Part shown: in pieces, positions 23,801 through 31,957 of the stretch
How the letters are laid out: each line of letters starts with the position of its first letter
How positions within the stretch are numbered: the first letter of the stretch is position 1
DNA from: Asterochloris sp. CNOR1
Lineage: Eukaryota; Chlorophyta; Trebouxiophyceae; Trebouxiales; Trebouxiaceae
NCBI GenBank assembly: GCA_963969365.1
Contig: OZ017750.1
Span: 3,720,001-3,784,000, forward strand
Direction: 5' to 3'
Length of the DNA stretch: 64,000 bases
Notes under the pieces: generated by a model
The model's database searches: none
What the model saw: the letters and a program-made list of their open reading frames with translations, nothing else
Told to the model about the DNA's origin: nothing
Translations under genes and position numbers: made by a program

Positions 23801-26409
23801 GTGCGTCGCCGCTGACCATCCACAGGGCTTCTACAGAACAGGCAGGCATGTCATGGGGCCCTTCTTAGCAGTAGGTGCCAGCACTCTGCAGCAGTGCTCT
23901 CCAGAGCCTGTGGGGGTAGGACGTGGCACAGATGAGCTGCCTAGCCTGATGTGGGTCGAATCATGCTCTCTTCCCATGTGGAGCAGTGGCTGCCAGTGAC
24001 AAGGTCGCATGTCTCCTTAAACATGGCTCCATTGGCGGGCAAGACACAACCTTACACAAGGGCCTCTCTTGTGAGCCATGGGGCCTTGAGCTACTGGCAA
24101 GATGTGGGCTCCTGCTTGGTTTGGTGCCTGGTAACTGCCGCATCACCTTCTCACCTGGGTGCATTACTTTTCAAGGAAGCAGAAGCAGATCACCACGAGT
24201 GGCGTGTGCGGATCACCACGGGTCCTGTGTTCACCTGCTGGTCAACACTCTGACTTCTCGCACATGCTGCAGCCTTCACCAGTCCCCTGTTCTGGACGGA
24301 ACCGTCCAACCTGGTGGCAAGCCGCCTGGTCCTGTGTACAGCTGCTGGTCATCACCCTGACGACTTCTGCTTGCGCTGCAGCATTTGCCAGCCACCTGTT
24401 CTGGACAGAGCCGTCCAACCTGGTGGTCAGCCGCCTGGTGCATGCTGGCACCCTGCAGCGCATCTGCGCACCCATGAGCAAGGTCCCGGAGGCTGAGCTG
24501 TACAAGCCAGGTGGGCACTTGACTGCAGTCTCTTGTCTGCAATGGCGGTGCTGTTGAGGGTCTTCAGCATGGCAGATGAAGATTGTGGTCGCTCAGCAGT
24601 GATCCCCTTGTGTCACATGTGGGAGCAGGTCCAGGACTCGTACAGAGGTGCACCATCAGTAACTCCTGGAGTGCCTGTGCATCCCTCAAGTGCAGCGCTG
24701 CAACACGATAGCTCAGGTAGCCATCTGCAGGTGGCTTTGTGCGGTTCTGAGACTGGGGGGGGCACACTGCAGTGGCTGCACACGGCAGAAGCAGCAGTTC
24801 CTGCTCCTGACTGAGGGCAGTGTTGCACTCCTAAGAGATCGTGCCAGCCTTGCCAGGTTCAAAAGAACTCAATGGCTGCAATACAACATGCAGCAGCAAT
24901 TGCTGGCACTGCTGACTGCAGGTGGCATTGCGGTGTGGGACAGAGTTGCCAGCCGCCTGCTGCATGTGCTGGCCTACCTGTTTGAGCGCCTTCCTCTGCG
25001 CTCGGCTGGCATGGCAGCCTTGAAGCCAGCAGGCTCCCTTTCCAAGTAGGGTCTCTGCCCCATTGTTGATGCTCACTCCTGTCTGAGACTGCCAGTGTCC
25101 ATGCCATCAAGCTCCACATTTCAAGTCGGTGCCCTGCCCAGTTGCTGATGGCTACGCTAGTCCGCCCGCCTGCGTTCATGCCATGTGGCTCCAGTTTTCA
25201 AGTAGGCACTCTGCTCGTGTGCTGCTACTCATTTATTGTTGTGACTGCCATCCCCCAGGTCCTTTGGGGATGCCTGAAAGTGAGGTCTGCGGCCCTTGCC
25301 CAGCTGCATCTCTCTTGCTGCATTCCAGCACCTGGGCCCCACACGCATGCGGCTTCACGTCGTGTCTGATGAGGTTGTCTTCAGTGGTCACTCTGCCTTC
25401 CCTGCCAACATGCAGGCTATAATCTGACCAGTGCTCCACATCGTGCAGGGTCATCCTGGATCCCCTGCCCTCTGACATCGCCAGCCTCCTGGCCCAGCAC
25501 AATGAGGAGGCCTTTGACACGTTTGGGGCTGGACTGGCTGAGCACGCAGCCAGCATGGCTGAGGACTCTGGCTCTGAGCTGCCCATGTCGCACCTGACAT
25601 TCAGCTTGGCGCCCCAGCCTTGTGGGAGGCTTGGGCTGTCTCCCGATCCCGCAGCCATCAGCTCGCCTTTTGCGTGTCTGTCAGGTGCGTGATGAACTTC
25701 CTAGCTGTGCAAGCCCCAGATGCTCAGATCTGGAGATGTCAAACCATAGTGGGCCTGTTGCTTCTGGCCATGCTGATTGGCTTACGCCATGCCTGCTGAG
25801 CAAAGCAATGGCTGTGGCTGTCTCCCATGTCTGCAGCCACCAGCTTCCCATTGGATTGCCTGCCACTTACATTCTTATTGTTTTTCTGAGCATCTGCAAA
25901 TGCTGGATCCATCTGTCGTCGGCAGAGAGAGGACCGCCAGGGTGCAGGCTGTGGGAAGTACCTTTCGCCGCACCGCAGCTGCTTTATGCTGCCCCTGTCC
26001 TCGTTGACAACAAGAAGACTGCTGTTGTGCAGGCGTTGGGGACACCTTCCAAAGCACCGCAGAGCTGGTTCATGTGGCCCGCCCAGGGTTGCTTGTGGAC
26101 GCCTCTGCGGTGCCCCTGCTGAGGGAGGTGGACCGCTATGGGCACAGCCTGCCACTGAATGCCTTCATTGTGGACTACTGGAGCCACTCCAACAAGCACG
26201 AGCTGTCTGATGCGAATGGCCTCCACCAGAACACTGCATGGGAGCACCTCAAGGGGTTCAGCACGATTTTGAAGGTGCTGAACAATGGCCTCAAGAGGAG
26301 CACGTCAGGGGATCCACTGGTGTTGAGCTGCATGGAGCGCCTGGCCACTGAGTTTGATGTCAAGTTCAAGAATTTCAACACTGTCAAGGGGCAGCAGTGG
26401 CTAGCATGA
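2852..26409 (+). CDS. DDX60-like Ski2-family DEVH-box RNA helicase, about 34 exons
   Basis: Putative ATP-dependent RNA helicase. Exons: 2852-3007, 3495-3585, 4475-4713, 5350-5517, 6102-6279, 6530-6665, 7201-7781, 8109-8373, 9372-9526, 10341-10504, 10793-10977, 11959-12192, 12631-12750, 13109-13279, 13561-13604, 14215-14275, 14357-14422, 14629-14717, 15277-15450, 15744-15829, 16681-16844, 17311-17679, 17832-17964, 18683-18750, 19317-19431, 20335-20492, 21069-21156, 21647-21795, 22455-22585, 23207-23361, 24382-24510, 24922-25045, 25449-25684, 26033-26409. All phases agree except exon 6 to 7, which fits if exon 7 starts at 7167 (weak acceptor). That model gives about 1,930 aa, somewhat longer than animal DDX60. 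Exon 10 uses a GC donor (CCAG|GCAAGC). The start follows the ATG whose exon runs into [18 protein letters not shown], the conserved DDX60 N-terminal block. Animal DDX60 acts in antiviral RNA sensing; an algal role is unknown. The gene is convergent with TruB, with 54 bp between stops. Confidence 0.92.
5188..5317 (+). repeat. Copy of DDX60 exon 4 acceptor and exon start (about 100-bp unit)
   Basis: Positions 5219-5317 repeat the block starting at 5318. Both contain GTCACAA(C/T)CAGCCGA(C/A)GGGCTT and TCTGCAG followed by about 35 exon bases encoding AAP(A/V)FILLTDLP. The copy hits an in-frame TGA soon after (about 5299). A shorter third remnant of the unit's end lies at about 5188-5218. Confidence 0.9.
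5931..6060 (+). repeat. Decayed copies of DDX60 exon 5 acceptor edge
   Basis: The real acceptor GCTGCTGCAG|GATGTGG is at 6102. A close copy lies at about 6012-6055 (GTTGCAGGATGTGTGTTTTG, then GGATGTAGTCAGCGGGCC). A more decayed one lies at about 5931-5960 (GCTGCTGCAGGTTGTGTCGG). Similarity spans intron, AG and exon. Confidence 0.65.
7963..8025 (+). repeat. Decayed copy of DDX60 exon 8 acceptor edge
   Basis: The stretch GGGTGGTCGACTCTCTGGAGCC with the following CCTTCCGGTGCGACTGAAG resembles the exon 8 start at 8109 (GGTGGAGTCGCTGGAGCC, then CCTTCCTGGTGCTGACCGAGG). A weaker one may sit at about 7850. Confidence 0.6.
8425..8840 (+). repeat. Downstream copies of DDX60 exon 8 3' edge and donor
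   Basis: The real exon ends TGGATCCAGCAGTTCCAGGAGCGCATCAATCAGCTTCAG (in segments) with GTGAGA at 8374. Decayed repeats follow: GGATCCAGGAACGCGTCACC then AGCTTCAG|GTCAGT at 8468; GTCCAGCAGTTCCACGGGTG then GCTTCAG|GTGAGA at 8567; GTGGATCCAGCAACAAATGA at about 8631; and GGATGCAGCAGCTTCAGGAG at about 8810. The first two steps are about 95-99 bp. Two copies keep usable-looking donors. Confidence 0.85.
9553..10060 (+). repeat. 47-bp minisatellite in DDX60 intron 9
   Basis: Ten full copies and one truncated copy of a 47-bp unit (starts GCCCTGTCCATGTGCCTGAA, ends GCATCGCAGCTGT). Copies differ at a few positions (CTG/CAG, CCTG/CCCG, GCGAAG/GCCAAG, GCATC/GCGTC), so variants are interspersed. 47 is not divisible by 3; the long open frames over this array in several frames on both strands are artefacts of the repeat. 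It lies between exon 9 (ends 9526) and exon 10 (starts 10341). Confidence 0.98.
11797..11955 (+). repeat. Near-identical upstream copy of DDX60 exon 12 start
   Basis: At 11801 the sequence after ATGCAG matches the first about 50 bases of exon 12 (11959) with only about 3-4 differences, encoding AIW(H/Y)[13 protein letters not shown]. The acceptor AG is intact, so it is a credible alternative acceptor 158 bp upstream. A second partial copy (CAGGCAGCAGGGCTGCTGGCC) is at about 11896-11925. Confidence 0.95.
12631..15450 (+). other. DDX60 helicase domain 1 (motifs Q-like to III)
   Basis: Exon 13 carries [16 protein letters not shown] and [13 protein letters not shown], the conserved lead-in. Exon 14 carries Walker A APTSSGKT at about 13156-13179 and motif Ia [11 protein letters not shown]. 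Exon 15 (44 bp) gives AGVFTR. Exon 16 gives [15 protein letters not shown]. Motif II is DEVH and is split by an intron: DE ends exon 17 at 14422 and VH opens exon 18 at 14629. Exon 19 has motif [17 protein letters not shown] rather than DEAD or DEAH agrees with the DDX60 subfamily. All catalytic motifs are intact, so an active ATPase is expected. Confidence 0.9.
12871..12935 (+). repeat. Decayed copy of DDX60 exon 14 acceptor edge
   Basis: GCAGAGGGAGGTGCCAGAGA at 12871, followed by ATGTGGACTTTTCATG and TTCTGCCAGCGTCG, parallels the real exon start at 13109 (AGGGAGGTGCTGGATGTTG, then TGGACTCGTCATCGTCTGCC). It lies about 234 bp upstream. Confidence 0.85.
16390..16680 (+). repeat. Array of three decayed copies of DDX60 exon 21 acceptor edge
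   Basis: The pattern GTGCTG, then an acceptor CTGCAG (or TGTAG), then GTGGC recurs with exon-like boundaries at 16409, 16497, 16585 and the real one at 16681, a period of 88-96 bp. The third copy still carries CCTTGCGCAGTGTGACTGC, parallel to the real CCCTGCGCAAGCTGCAC. Confidence 0.85.
16845..17010 (+). repeat. Two downstream copies of DDX60 exon 21 donor edge
   Basis: The exon end GGTGGTGGCAGCCTTCAGCCAG|GTGAGCC at 16844 is repeated at 16927 (GTGGTGGCAGCCCTCAGCCAG|GTGAGCC) and 17003 (GATGGTGGAAGCCTTCAGCCAG|GTGAGCT, in segments). The segment CACCTGCAGCTGCATGC after the donor is also shared. All three donors look functional. Spacing is 83 and 76 bp. Confidence 0.95.
17965..18370 (+). repeat. 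Decayed copies of DDX60 exon 23 donor edge
   Basis: The exon end TTGCATGGCATTGACAG|GTTGGTGCAGG (17964) is echoed at about 18034 (TTACATGGCGTTGACACATG), about 18118 (CGCATGGTGTTGCCAG|GTGGGTGCG), about 18193 (GTGCATGGTACGGCCAGGCA) and about 18272 (TGGTGCATGGTTGTG), with period about 75-90 bp. Confidence 0.7.
20761..20784 (+). repeat. (TG)12 microsatellite in DDX60 intron 26
   Basis: Twelve uninterrupted TG dinucleotides lie between exons 26 and 27. Confidence 0.98.
22050..22290 (+). repeat. About 84-bp tandem repeat, three copies, DDX60 intron 28
   Basis: CCTTTGG(T/C)CCTG(A/G)C(C/T)GCCTT recurs at about 22053, 22137 and 22220. Each is followed by a CTGGGGC-type segment and, in the last two, by a GGTTGGGCACTGCTGATG-like tail. 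I could not match the unit to either flanking exon. Confidence 0.85.
23420..23580 (+). repeat. Downstream copies of DDX60 exon 30 donor edge
   Basis: The exon end CTCAGGGTCTGTCAG|GTGAGACATGGG (23361) is repeated as CTCAGGGCCTGTCAG|GTGAGACATGGG (23445), CTCAGGGCCTGTCAG|GTAAGACAAGGG (23525), and a decayed CTCGGCGGCCTGCCAGCTGAGGCATGG (about 23568, in segments). The first two copies keep intact donors. Confidence 0.95.
24170..24340 (+). repeat. Upstream copy of DDX60 exon 31 (109-bp unit)
   Basis: At 24273 the sequence after CTGCAG matches exon 31 (24382) over about 60 bases, including CTGTTCTGGAC(G/A)GA(A/G)CCGTCC and AACCTGGTGG, encoding [10 protein letters not shown]. The intron part of the unit (GTCCTGTGT, CTGCTGGTCA, CTGAC, TTCT) is also duplicated one unit further upstream from about 24213. 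This is a true tandem duplication across the acceptor. Confidence 0.95.
25941..25990 (+). repeat. Upstream copy of DDX60 exon 34 acceptor edge
   Basis: GTGCAGGCTGTGGGAAGTACC then TTTCGCCGCACCGCAGCTG (in segments) at 25942 parallels the real exon 34 start at 26033 (GTGCAGGCGTTGGGGACACC, TTCCAAAGCACCGCAGAGCTG). The offset is 85 bp. Confidence 0.9.
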
Positions 26410-26463
26410 GAGGTATTTTATTTGATTCTGGCCCACATTTATTCTATTGAAGTGAACAGTCCA
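26410..26463. other. Convergent 3' ends, 54 bp between stops
   Basis: The DDX60-like stop (26409) and TruB stop (26464) are separated by an AT-rich 54 bp containing ATTTTATTTG and TTTATTC, which read as AATAAA-like on the minus strand. The two 3' UTRs almost certainly overlap. No TGTAA element is seen here. Confidence 0.8.
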
Positions 26464-29400
26464 TCAGACTGTCACAACCTCATCGATTCCCTTCTCTGAA
26501 GCCAGTTTGACTGTTGCTGTCTGAGCTGTCTGAATCAAAGCCTGGTCAGTCACTGCTTCCTGATCAGCAGTTGCTGCCTGTTCTCGCTTGTCTTTGACCT
26601 GCTGTATGAGCTCATCAAGCTGCCAGGCATCCCTGACGTTGTGCTTCCCGACTGCCTCCCGCCGTAGCGCTGTCAGATGGGCGGCGCTCCCCACAGCCTT
26701 TGCCTAAACATGAAGAGTGAGCCTCGCACACAATTGCACCTGCCATGCACACCTCGAGTGACTTCCAGTAAAAGCCAATCAACACTGTCAGAAAATGCCA
26801 TGTGACTTGTTGACAGCAAAATTGGCCAGACGGTCAATTTCAGCAGCTCACAGCATCAAGCATGGTCAAGCTCTGGCGGCAGCTCCTGAGCACTCTCTGC
26901 TGAGCAAGAGGCACATGTAGCGTTGGCCGCGCATACCAAGCATTGATGCAACAAACAGGTGTCACCCCCACCAGGTCGTGCGCGAGGGAGCGGACATAGG
27001 TCCCCTTGCTGCAGGCAACCCTGAAGTGCACACTGCGCTGATCTGCGGGGTCCCGGCGCAGCTCAAAGGCTGTGACAGTCACACTGCGGGGCTGGCGCTC
27101 CACGTCCACCCCCTTGCGGGCACTCTCATATAGGCGCTTGCCTGCACAGCAGCAGGTTGCTTGAAGGTTGCTGGCTTCAGCATGGTGGACCTGCCCCATA
27201 CTGACGCTGACAGTGTCTGCTGCATGCCTCCACCATCAGCCTAGTGCAGTGCACCTGCTGTAAGGAATGTGTCTGGATTCTGCTCGTTGCTCTGACCAGA
27301 CCAGCCTTAGCCCTGCCAGCCCTGAGTTGCAAGCACAGCCTCTGCGGCTGGCCTGCCTTCAAGTCATGATCGAATCTGCTCCAGCAGCCTGGGGCGAGCC
27401 TCCAGCTGGATACTAGAGGCTGTTTACCCCAGATCTTGCACCCTCAGCCAGGTCAACATGCCTGCTCACAGAAGCACCCAAGACCTTGTCGTCCGCGAGC
27501 CAAACACAGGTGTGTATGACAAAGAAGTTTTTTTGCAGTATACCAAATCGACTATGACCTTGCTGATACCAGCACCTCACTGCCGCTGACAAGCTGCAGG
27601 AAAATAAGGGGGTGACGGACACTAGCCTGCTGTTGCTCTATCCTACCTGACAGCAGGCTGGGAGACTTTTTGGAGCGCACCTTTCACGCGAATGGCTGAG
27701 AACATGGGGGGCAGCTGCTGGATGTCCCCCACAAACTGCTCCTGGGCGGTGCTGTTCAGGTGCTCGTCTGTGACATGCTCCCAGTCAGCTGTCTCGCAGA
27801 CATTGCCGTCTGCATCGTAAGAGTCCGTGGCCTCGCCGAGCCGCATGGTGCCTGCACAGGGACTCACAGCAGTTAGGATCCACTCAAAACTTTCGTAAGC
27901 ACGCTGCCTACTGCCTTGAGGTGCAGCAGTGACAGATGCCAAGATCCACGCCATTAGCCCGTTAATTTTTCATGCAGATGCATTGGGTGTTGGAAGGGCT
28001 TGTCAAGCTTCAAGCACAGATAGCCTGCGCTTGCCCGCATGCTGCCTGCACAGGCGCATGTGGTCTGATGTGAGCCTGTCTGCTCCTTCCAGATCAGGTG
28101 GGATGCCTGCAGGTTCTCTTTGATGTGACAGGCACTTGGCAGCTTCATAATGTTCTATGCAGAGCCGCCTCATACCGCCTGATGGCTGACCCAGTATAGC
28201 GGAATACGCAAGGCAAGGCTTGTCAAGGCCCTGCAGGCAGATGCGTGAGCTGCTGCTGTGCACAAGGACACATCCAGTATCCAGATGTCCCCACGCAGCA
28301 GAGGCATGATGCTGGGGTAGCCAGGCCCAGGTGCGGCCAGACTCAGGTGCGCCATTCTGTGCCGTGATGGCTCCAGCCGGCACAGCAGCACTGAGGGCAG
28401 TCCTGCACTGCGCAGCTGAGGCAACTCAGCTGTGCCACGCAGGACTGCCCTGCAGGCATACTTGTGGTGTCGGGCAGCACCGCACTAATGCGGCCAAGGC
28501 CAAGCCGCTCAATCGTGCAGCCACCTGTGTATAACCTGTGCACTACTCGGAGGGTGTGTCTCATGAACTTGTCATTCAGGAAGCATGGCTTCACTCCAAA
28601 TAGTATTGGTGCCCGCACACCTGTGTACTCCTTATGCATGGCCTGAAAGGTGTCGGCCGATTTGGTGCCAGAGCCTGTGCAGATGATGAGCAGGCCGGTC
28701 GCCATTGGGTCCAGCGTCCCAGAGTGGCCCACCTGCAGGGCACAGGAATGTGCTTCTCGCAAGTTTGCGAGAATAATCAGGTCGGTCGCCATTGGGTGCA
28801 GTGGCTCAGAGAGACCCACCTGCAGGTACAGAAGCAGTACCCTCCTCAGTTACGCAAAATTGAGCAAACGGGCCGCAATTGGGCATGGCGTCCTGGAGTG
28901 GCCTACCTGCAAGCACAAGGATGTGACTGTTCCGAATCTTGTGCTGAGGATCAGCAGGCTGGTGCCATTGGGCTGAGGTTTTCAGGATGCCCATCTGCAG
29001 GCACCAGTATTGTTTTTATTTCATGTGCCAGCGATCACAGCCGGGTGGCTGTCAGGCTGAGTGCCGCAGAGTGGCCCACCTGCAGGCACCAGCGAGAGGC
29101 AATGCCTGCAGGTGGGCCACTCTGAGGCACTCAGCCTGACAGGGTTGTTGCACCTACCACAAACATTGGGCAGGCTGGTGACCATTGGGCTGAGCGTCCC
29201 AGAGTGCCCCACCTGCGAGCAGTGTGTGCCCAATCAAATGCCGAGCAGGTACCTGTTGTGTTTTGAGATCTTCCAAGAGCAGCCCGGTGGTCAATCGTTC
29301 AGTATATGATCTGACCCGCCCACATGCGCAGGACGGAGCTGTGAATGCTCTGCAGATGACGAGCTGGTCAAGGGAGTGGCCAGACGGCCAATGCAGGTCT

Positions 29401-30121
29401 GTGTCTCTTTCTGTGCAGGGCACAGGCTGGCGGGTGCAGCTGTTCCTGCGCCTGTGACCACCCTGTTTGACTATGTGCCACTCCGGTGACAGTGGGGCAG
29501 CCTGCACTGTGCCGGGTGCTGGTTGCACGGCTGTGCTCTACTGGGCCATGGCCTGAACCTCTGCGCTGTGCCCTGAAGCTGGTCTCTGAGGACTATGGGC
29601 CGTCTCAACCTGTCAGGTGGTGGGGTGCATTGGCCCCAGTCTTAGCAGCTGTGGAGCCAGAACTAGTGGCTTTCAGCCCCAGCAGCAGACGTTTGAACAC
29701 CCAAGGGACGCGGCAGCCACGACTTGGCAGAACAGAGGTGCACTGGTGCGTGGCATGCTTGCACAATGGCAGCGGTGCAGAGCCAGCAAGGGGCAAGGCT
29801 TACTTTCTTGACTTTGAGGGCGCCCTTCAGCTTGTTGCAGACATCAAAGGAGGTCCAAGTCTTTGGTTTGTCCACCAGGAGTGCTCCGCAGTCCCACGCA
29901 GCAGGGTCCGTGGGCAGCTCTCCTGCCACAATGAAGTTTGGCTGCGGGGGCTGTTTTCTGCAGGAAAGAGGTGAGGCGGCTTGCACACAGCCAAGCTGCT
30001 GTCTCCCTGCAGGGTGTGCAGATGCCTACTTTGCCTTGGCTGACGCCTGCGCCGCTCCCTCCTGAGTACCAGCAGTTGCTGCACCATTGACCTTCTGGCG
30101 CTTTGCAGCTGGCTCAGCCAT
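26464..30121 (-). CDS. tRNA pseudouridine synthase, TruB family
   Basis: Converts U55 of the T-loop of elongator tRNAs to pseudouridine (family knowledge). Six exons in perfect phase: 30121-30030, 29957-29804, 28732-28621, 27851-27681, 27141-26966, 26703-26464, giving 314 aa. Motifs in order: [39 protein letters not shown], with the catalytic Asp in [71 protein letters not shown]. The start [11 protein letters not shown] is the first Met after which the exon joins in phase; it has a short Lys/Ala-rich lead, so nuclear, cytosolic or organellar targeting is open. Introns 2 and 3 are long (over 700 bp); intron 2 is filled with copies of the exon 3 edge. Confidence 0.93.
28800..29225 (-). repeat. 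Array of five copies of TruB exon 3 acceptor edge
   Basis: Reading the minus strand, the real acceptor CTGCAG|GTGGGCCACTCTGGGACG is at 28732. Upstream copies have boundaries at 28819, 28917, 28994, 29079 and 29212, with steps of 87, 98, 77, 85 and about 133 bp. The most distant one (GTGGGGCACTCTGGGACGCT, CAGCCCAATGGTCACCAGCC) and the nearest one (CCCAATGGCGACCGACCTG) are both still easily aligned to the exon encoding [14 protein letters not shown]. Confidence 0.95.
29051..29140. repeat. Inverted repeat: 38-bp arms, 14-bp spacer
   Basis: The left arm 29051-29088 and right arm 29103-29140 are reverse complements at 37 of 38 positions (one G/T difference). The spacer is CCAGCGAGAGGCAA. The arms contain the TruB exon 3-edge repeat (GTGGCCCACCTGCAGG), so one copy has been inverted. 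Predicted to form a strong hairpin in the pre-mRNA of TruB intron 2. Confidence 0.95.
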
Positions 30122-31957
30122 GAGCCTTTGGCTGGAGCAAGGAGCCTGGATCCAACGGGCTCTGTGCCCTGTTGCAGTGCGTAGCCAGCCACCCCTTCTG
30201 AGGATAGATTGCATGAAGAGAGGTCTGGAATGCCAGGTCAAGTGGGTTCGGAGCTCATTACGCCGCAGCTGAACGCGGTCTGTGTTCTGGTCAGGATTGG
30301 GCAGGGAGCCCTCTCTCAGCGACAGTTATTTGCCTTGCTGGCAGGCATCTGATTCCACAGAAAGCAGTGCATCAGAATATGCTATGACCTGCACAGGATG
30401 TCATGAGAGACAATGCTAGCTCTGCAATGCAGCTACATGAATAGAAGATGGGCAACACGTCCTGCTGCATGGCCCCCAGCTTGATGACCTGCACAATGTC
30501 AATGGCCACCTGCTCCATCAGCCAGGAAAGGTTTCTTTGCTGACATCCCTCATGAATGAGGCAGTGACTCATGTTGCTAAGTCAGTGACAAGGATGTGAC
30601 AGTGCAATGGTAGTTAGCGGTTGGCGGCATGGCTTGGGCGCTTGCTTTTTGAGCTGCTGCAGGAGATACAAGGCCTGTGCACTGACGTCATTGCCAGAGA
30701 GTGGCCAGATGCTGCAGGACAAGGTGGAGGCTGTGCAGGGCATGGCCACGGGACAAGTTCACAATTCCAGCATCAGGTGAGGAGGCGCATCAATAAATGT
30801 GCGTGGCTTGTAGGCACATTGGCTTGGCGTATGTAAGGGGTTGGCTGCATGCGCTCACAGCGCGTGCACAAGGCTGTCTCCTGGCCTCTGCCAGGGTCCT
30901 TCTTAGAGACTGTGTCACAGGCAGGAGATCGGCCTTCTCCCTGGCTTTCGAATACACACACAAGCAGGGCAGCAAGGAGTCTGCACTATGTCGCTTCCCA
31001 ATGCCCCTTTCAACCGGCGTTCCCTTGCAGCCCAAATGAGCCCTGGCCACATCGAGCCAAATGCTCTTAAGCGAGTGATGCAACAGCCTTGTAGCTGCTT
31101 TATTATGCTGGCTGCCACGTGCCTCCTGGGGCAGATGACAATGAGTCAAATCACCATGCAACAAGACTTCCCTCCTGCCCCTTCCCTTGCGCATCCAGCC
31201 TGGCCTGGGTGCAATGTGCTGCTTTGGGGCCCCAGGGCCTGCGTGCTGCTGTCCGTGACGCGCACCAGATGCCTAACTTTGCAGGCCATGCATGCCTCCA
31301 GGCACGCCCAAGCAAGGTATGCAGTGCCCCTCCTGAACAGCAGCAGGATCACTCCTTGATCCTGCATTGCTCATCTGCAGGGTAACAGCTTGGTGGTGTT
31401 TGTCAGGGTTGGCCTGAGGCGAGACAACCACTGGGCTGCATATCACCTGCATGTCACCATGTTCTGCATTCTCTGACAGCCGCATTAATGAGTGCGGGGG
31501 CACCAGCCCAGATAGACCTCGCCAACCTCACCATTGCTGCCTGGCTGTCACATCGTATGCCTGCCATTGGCTAGCAGTGCACTACTAGTCATGATTGACA
31601 CTTCAGTAGGGGCACCAGCTGTGGCGAGAGAGAGATATGCATCTAATGTCTTGCGGCCACATTGAAGGAGCATGGGACCGACAATGCATGCATTCATGGC
31701 AGAAGCAGTACTGGTAGAGGTTGAAGCAGTGCTGCAGGCACATATCTGGCAAGCAACATTTTCGGGAAAGAGGCCTCTCACCCCAGTGTACGCACACTTA
31801 AATTGCTATGATGTGCACCATGTTCAACCAACAGATGGTCCTAGTGGCCGCCGGACATGCAAACAACGTGTTTTCATGCAAGGTCAAACGTGGAATCGCA
31901 GGGTGAAGCTTTAGCGGCAGCTGGATTGAACTCATTGCGAGTGAGCGATCTGGCGGT
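30122..31957. other. 1.8-kb divergent intergenic region, exon-like patches only
   Basis: Between the TruB and P450 starts. I see no convincing complete gene. Weak coding-like patches: plus strand about 30709-30777 (after CTGCAG, DKVEAVQGMATGQVHNSS, then a GTGAGG donor) and minus strand about 30545-30440 (LSWLMEQVAIDIVQVIK). Either could be an exon of a small gene or chance. Both promoters should lie here. Confidence 0.4.

Larger units (their letters stand above)
16681..26409 (+). other. DDX60 helicase domain 2 and C-terminal region (exons 21-34)
   Basis: Exon 21 has [15 protein letters not shown] and [12 protein letters not shown]. Exon 23 has [12 protein letters not shown], the start of RecA domain 2. 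Exon 25 is a charged coiled-coil-like insert. Exon 26 has [13 protein letters not shown] and WRGLKRGIG. Exon 27 has [17 protein letters not shown] and LRVVFATG. Exon 28 has motif [12 protein letters not shown] and motif [14 protein letters not shown]. Later exons carry the DDX60 C-terminal signatures [35 protein letters not shown] and the final LNAFIVDYW block. The stop TGA is at 26407-26409. Confidence 0.9.

Noticed and set aside
30790-31194. 134-codon minus-strand open frame upstream of TruB
   Set aside because: Composition is unconvincing, it has no recognisable motif and nothing joins it in phase.
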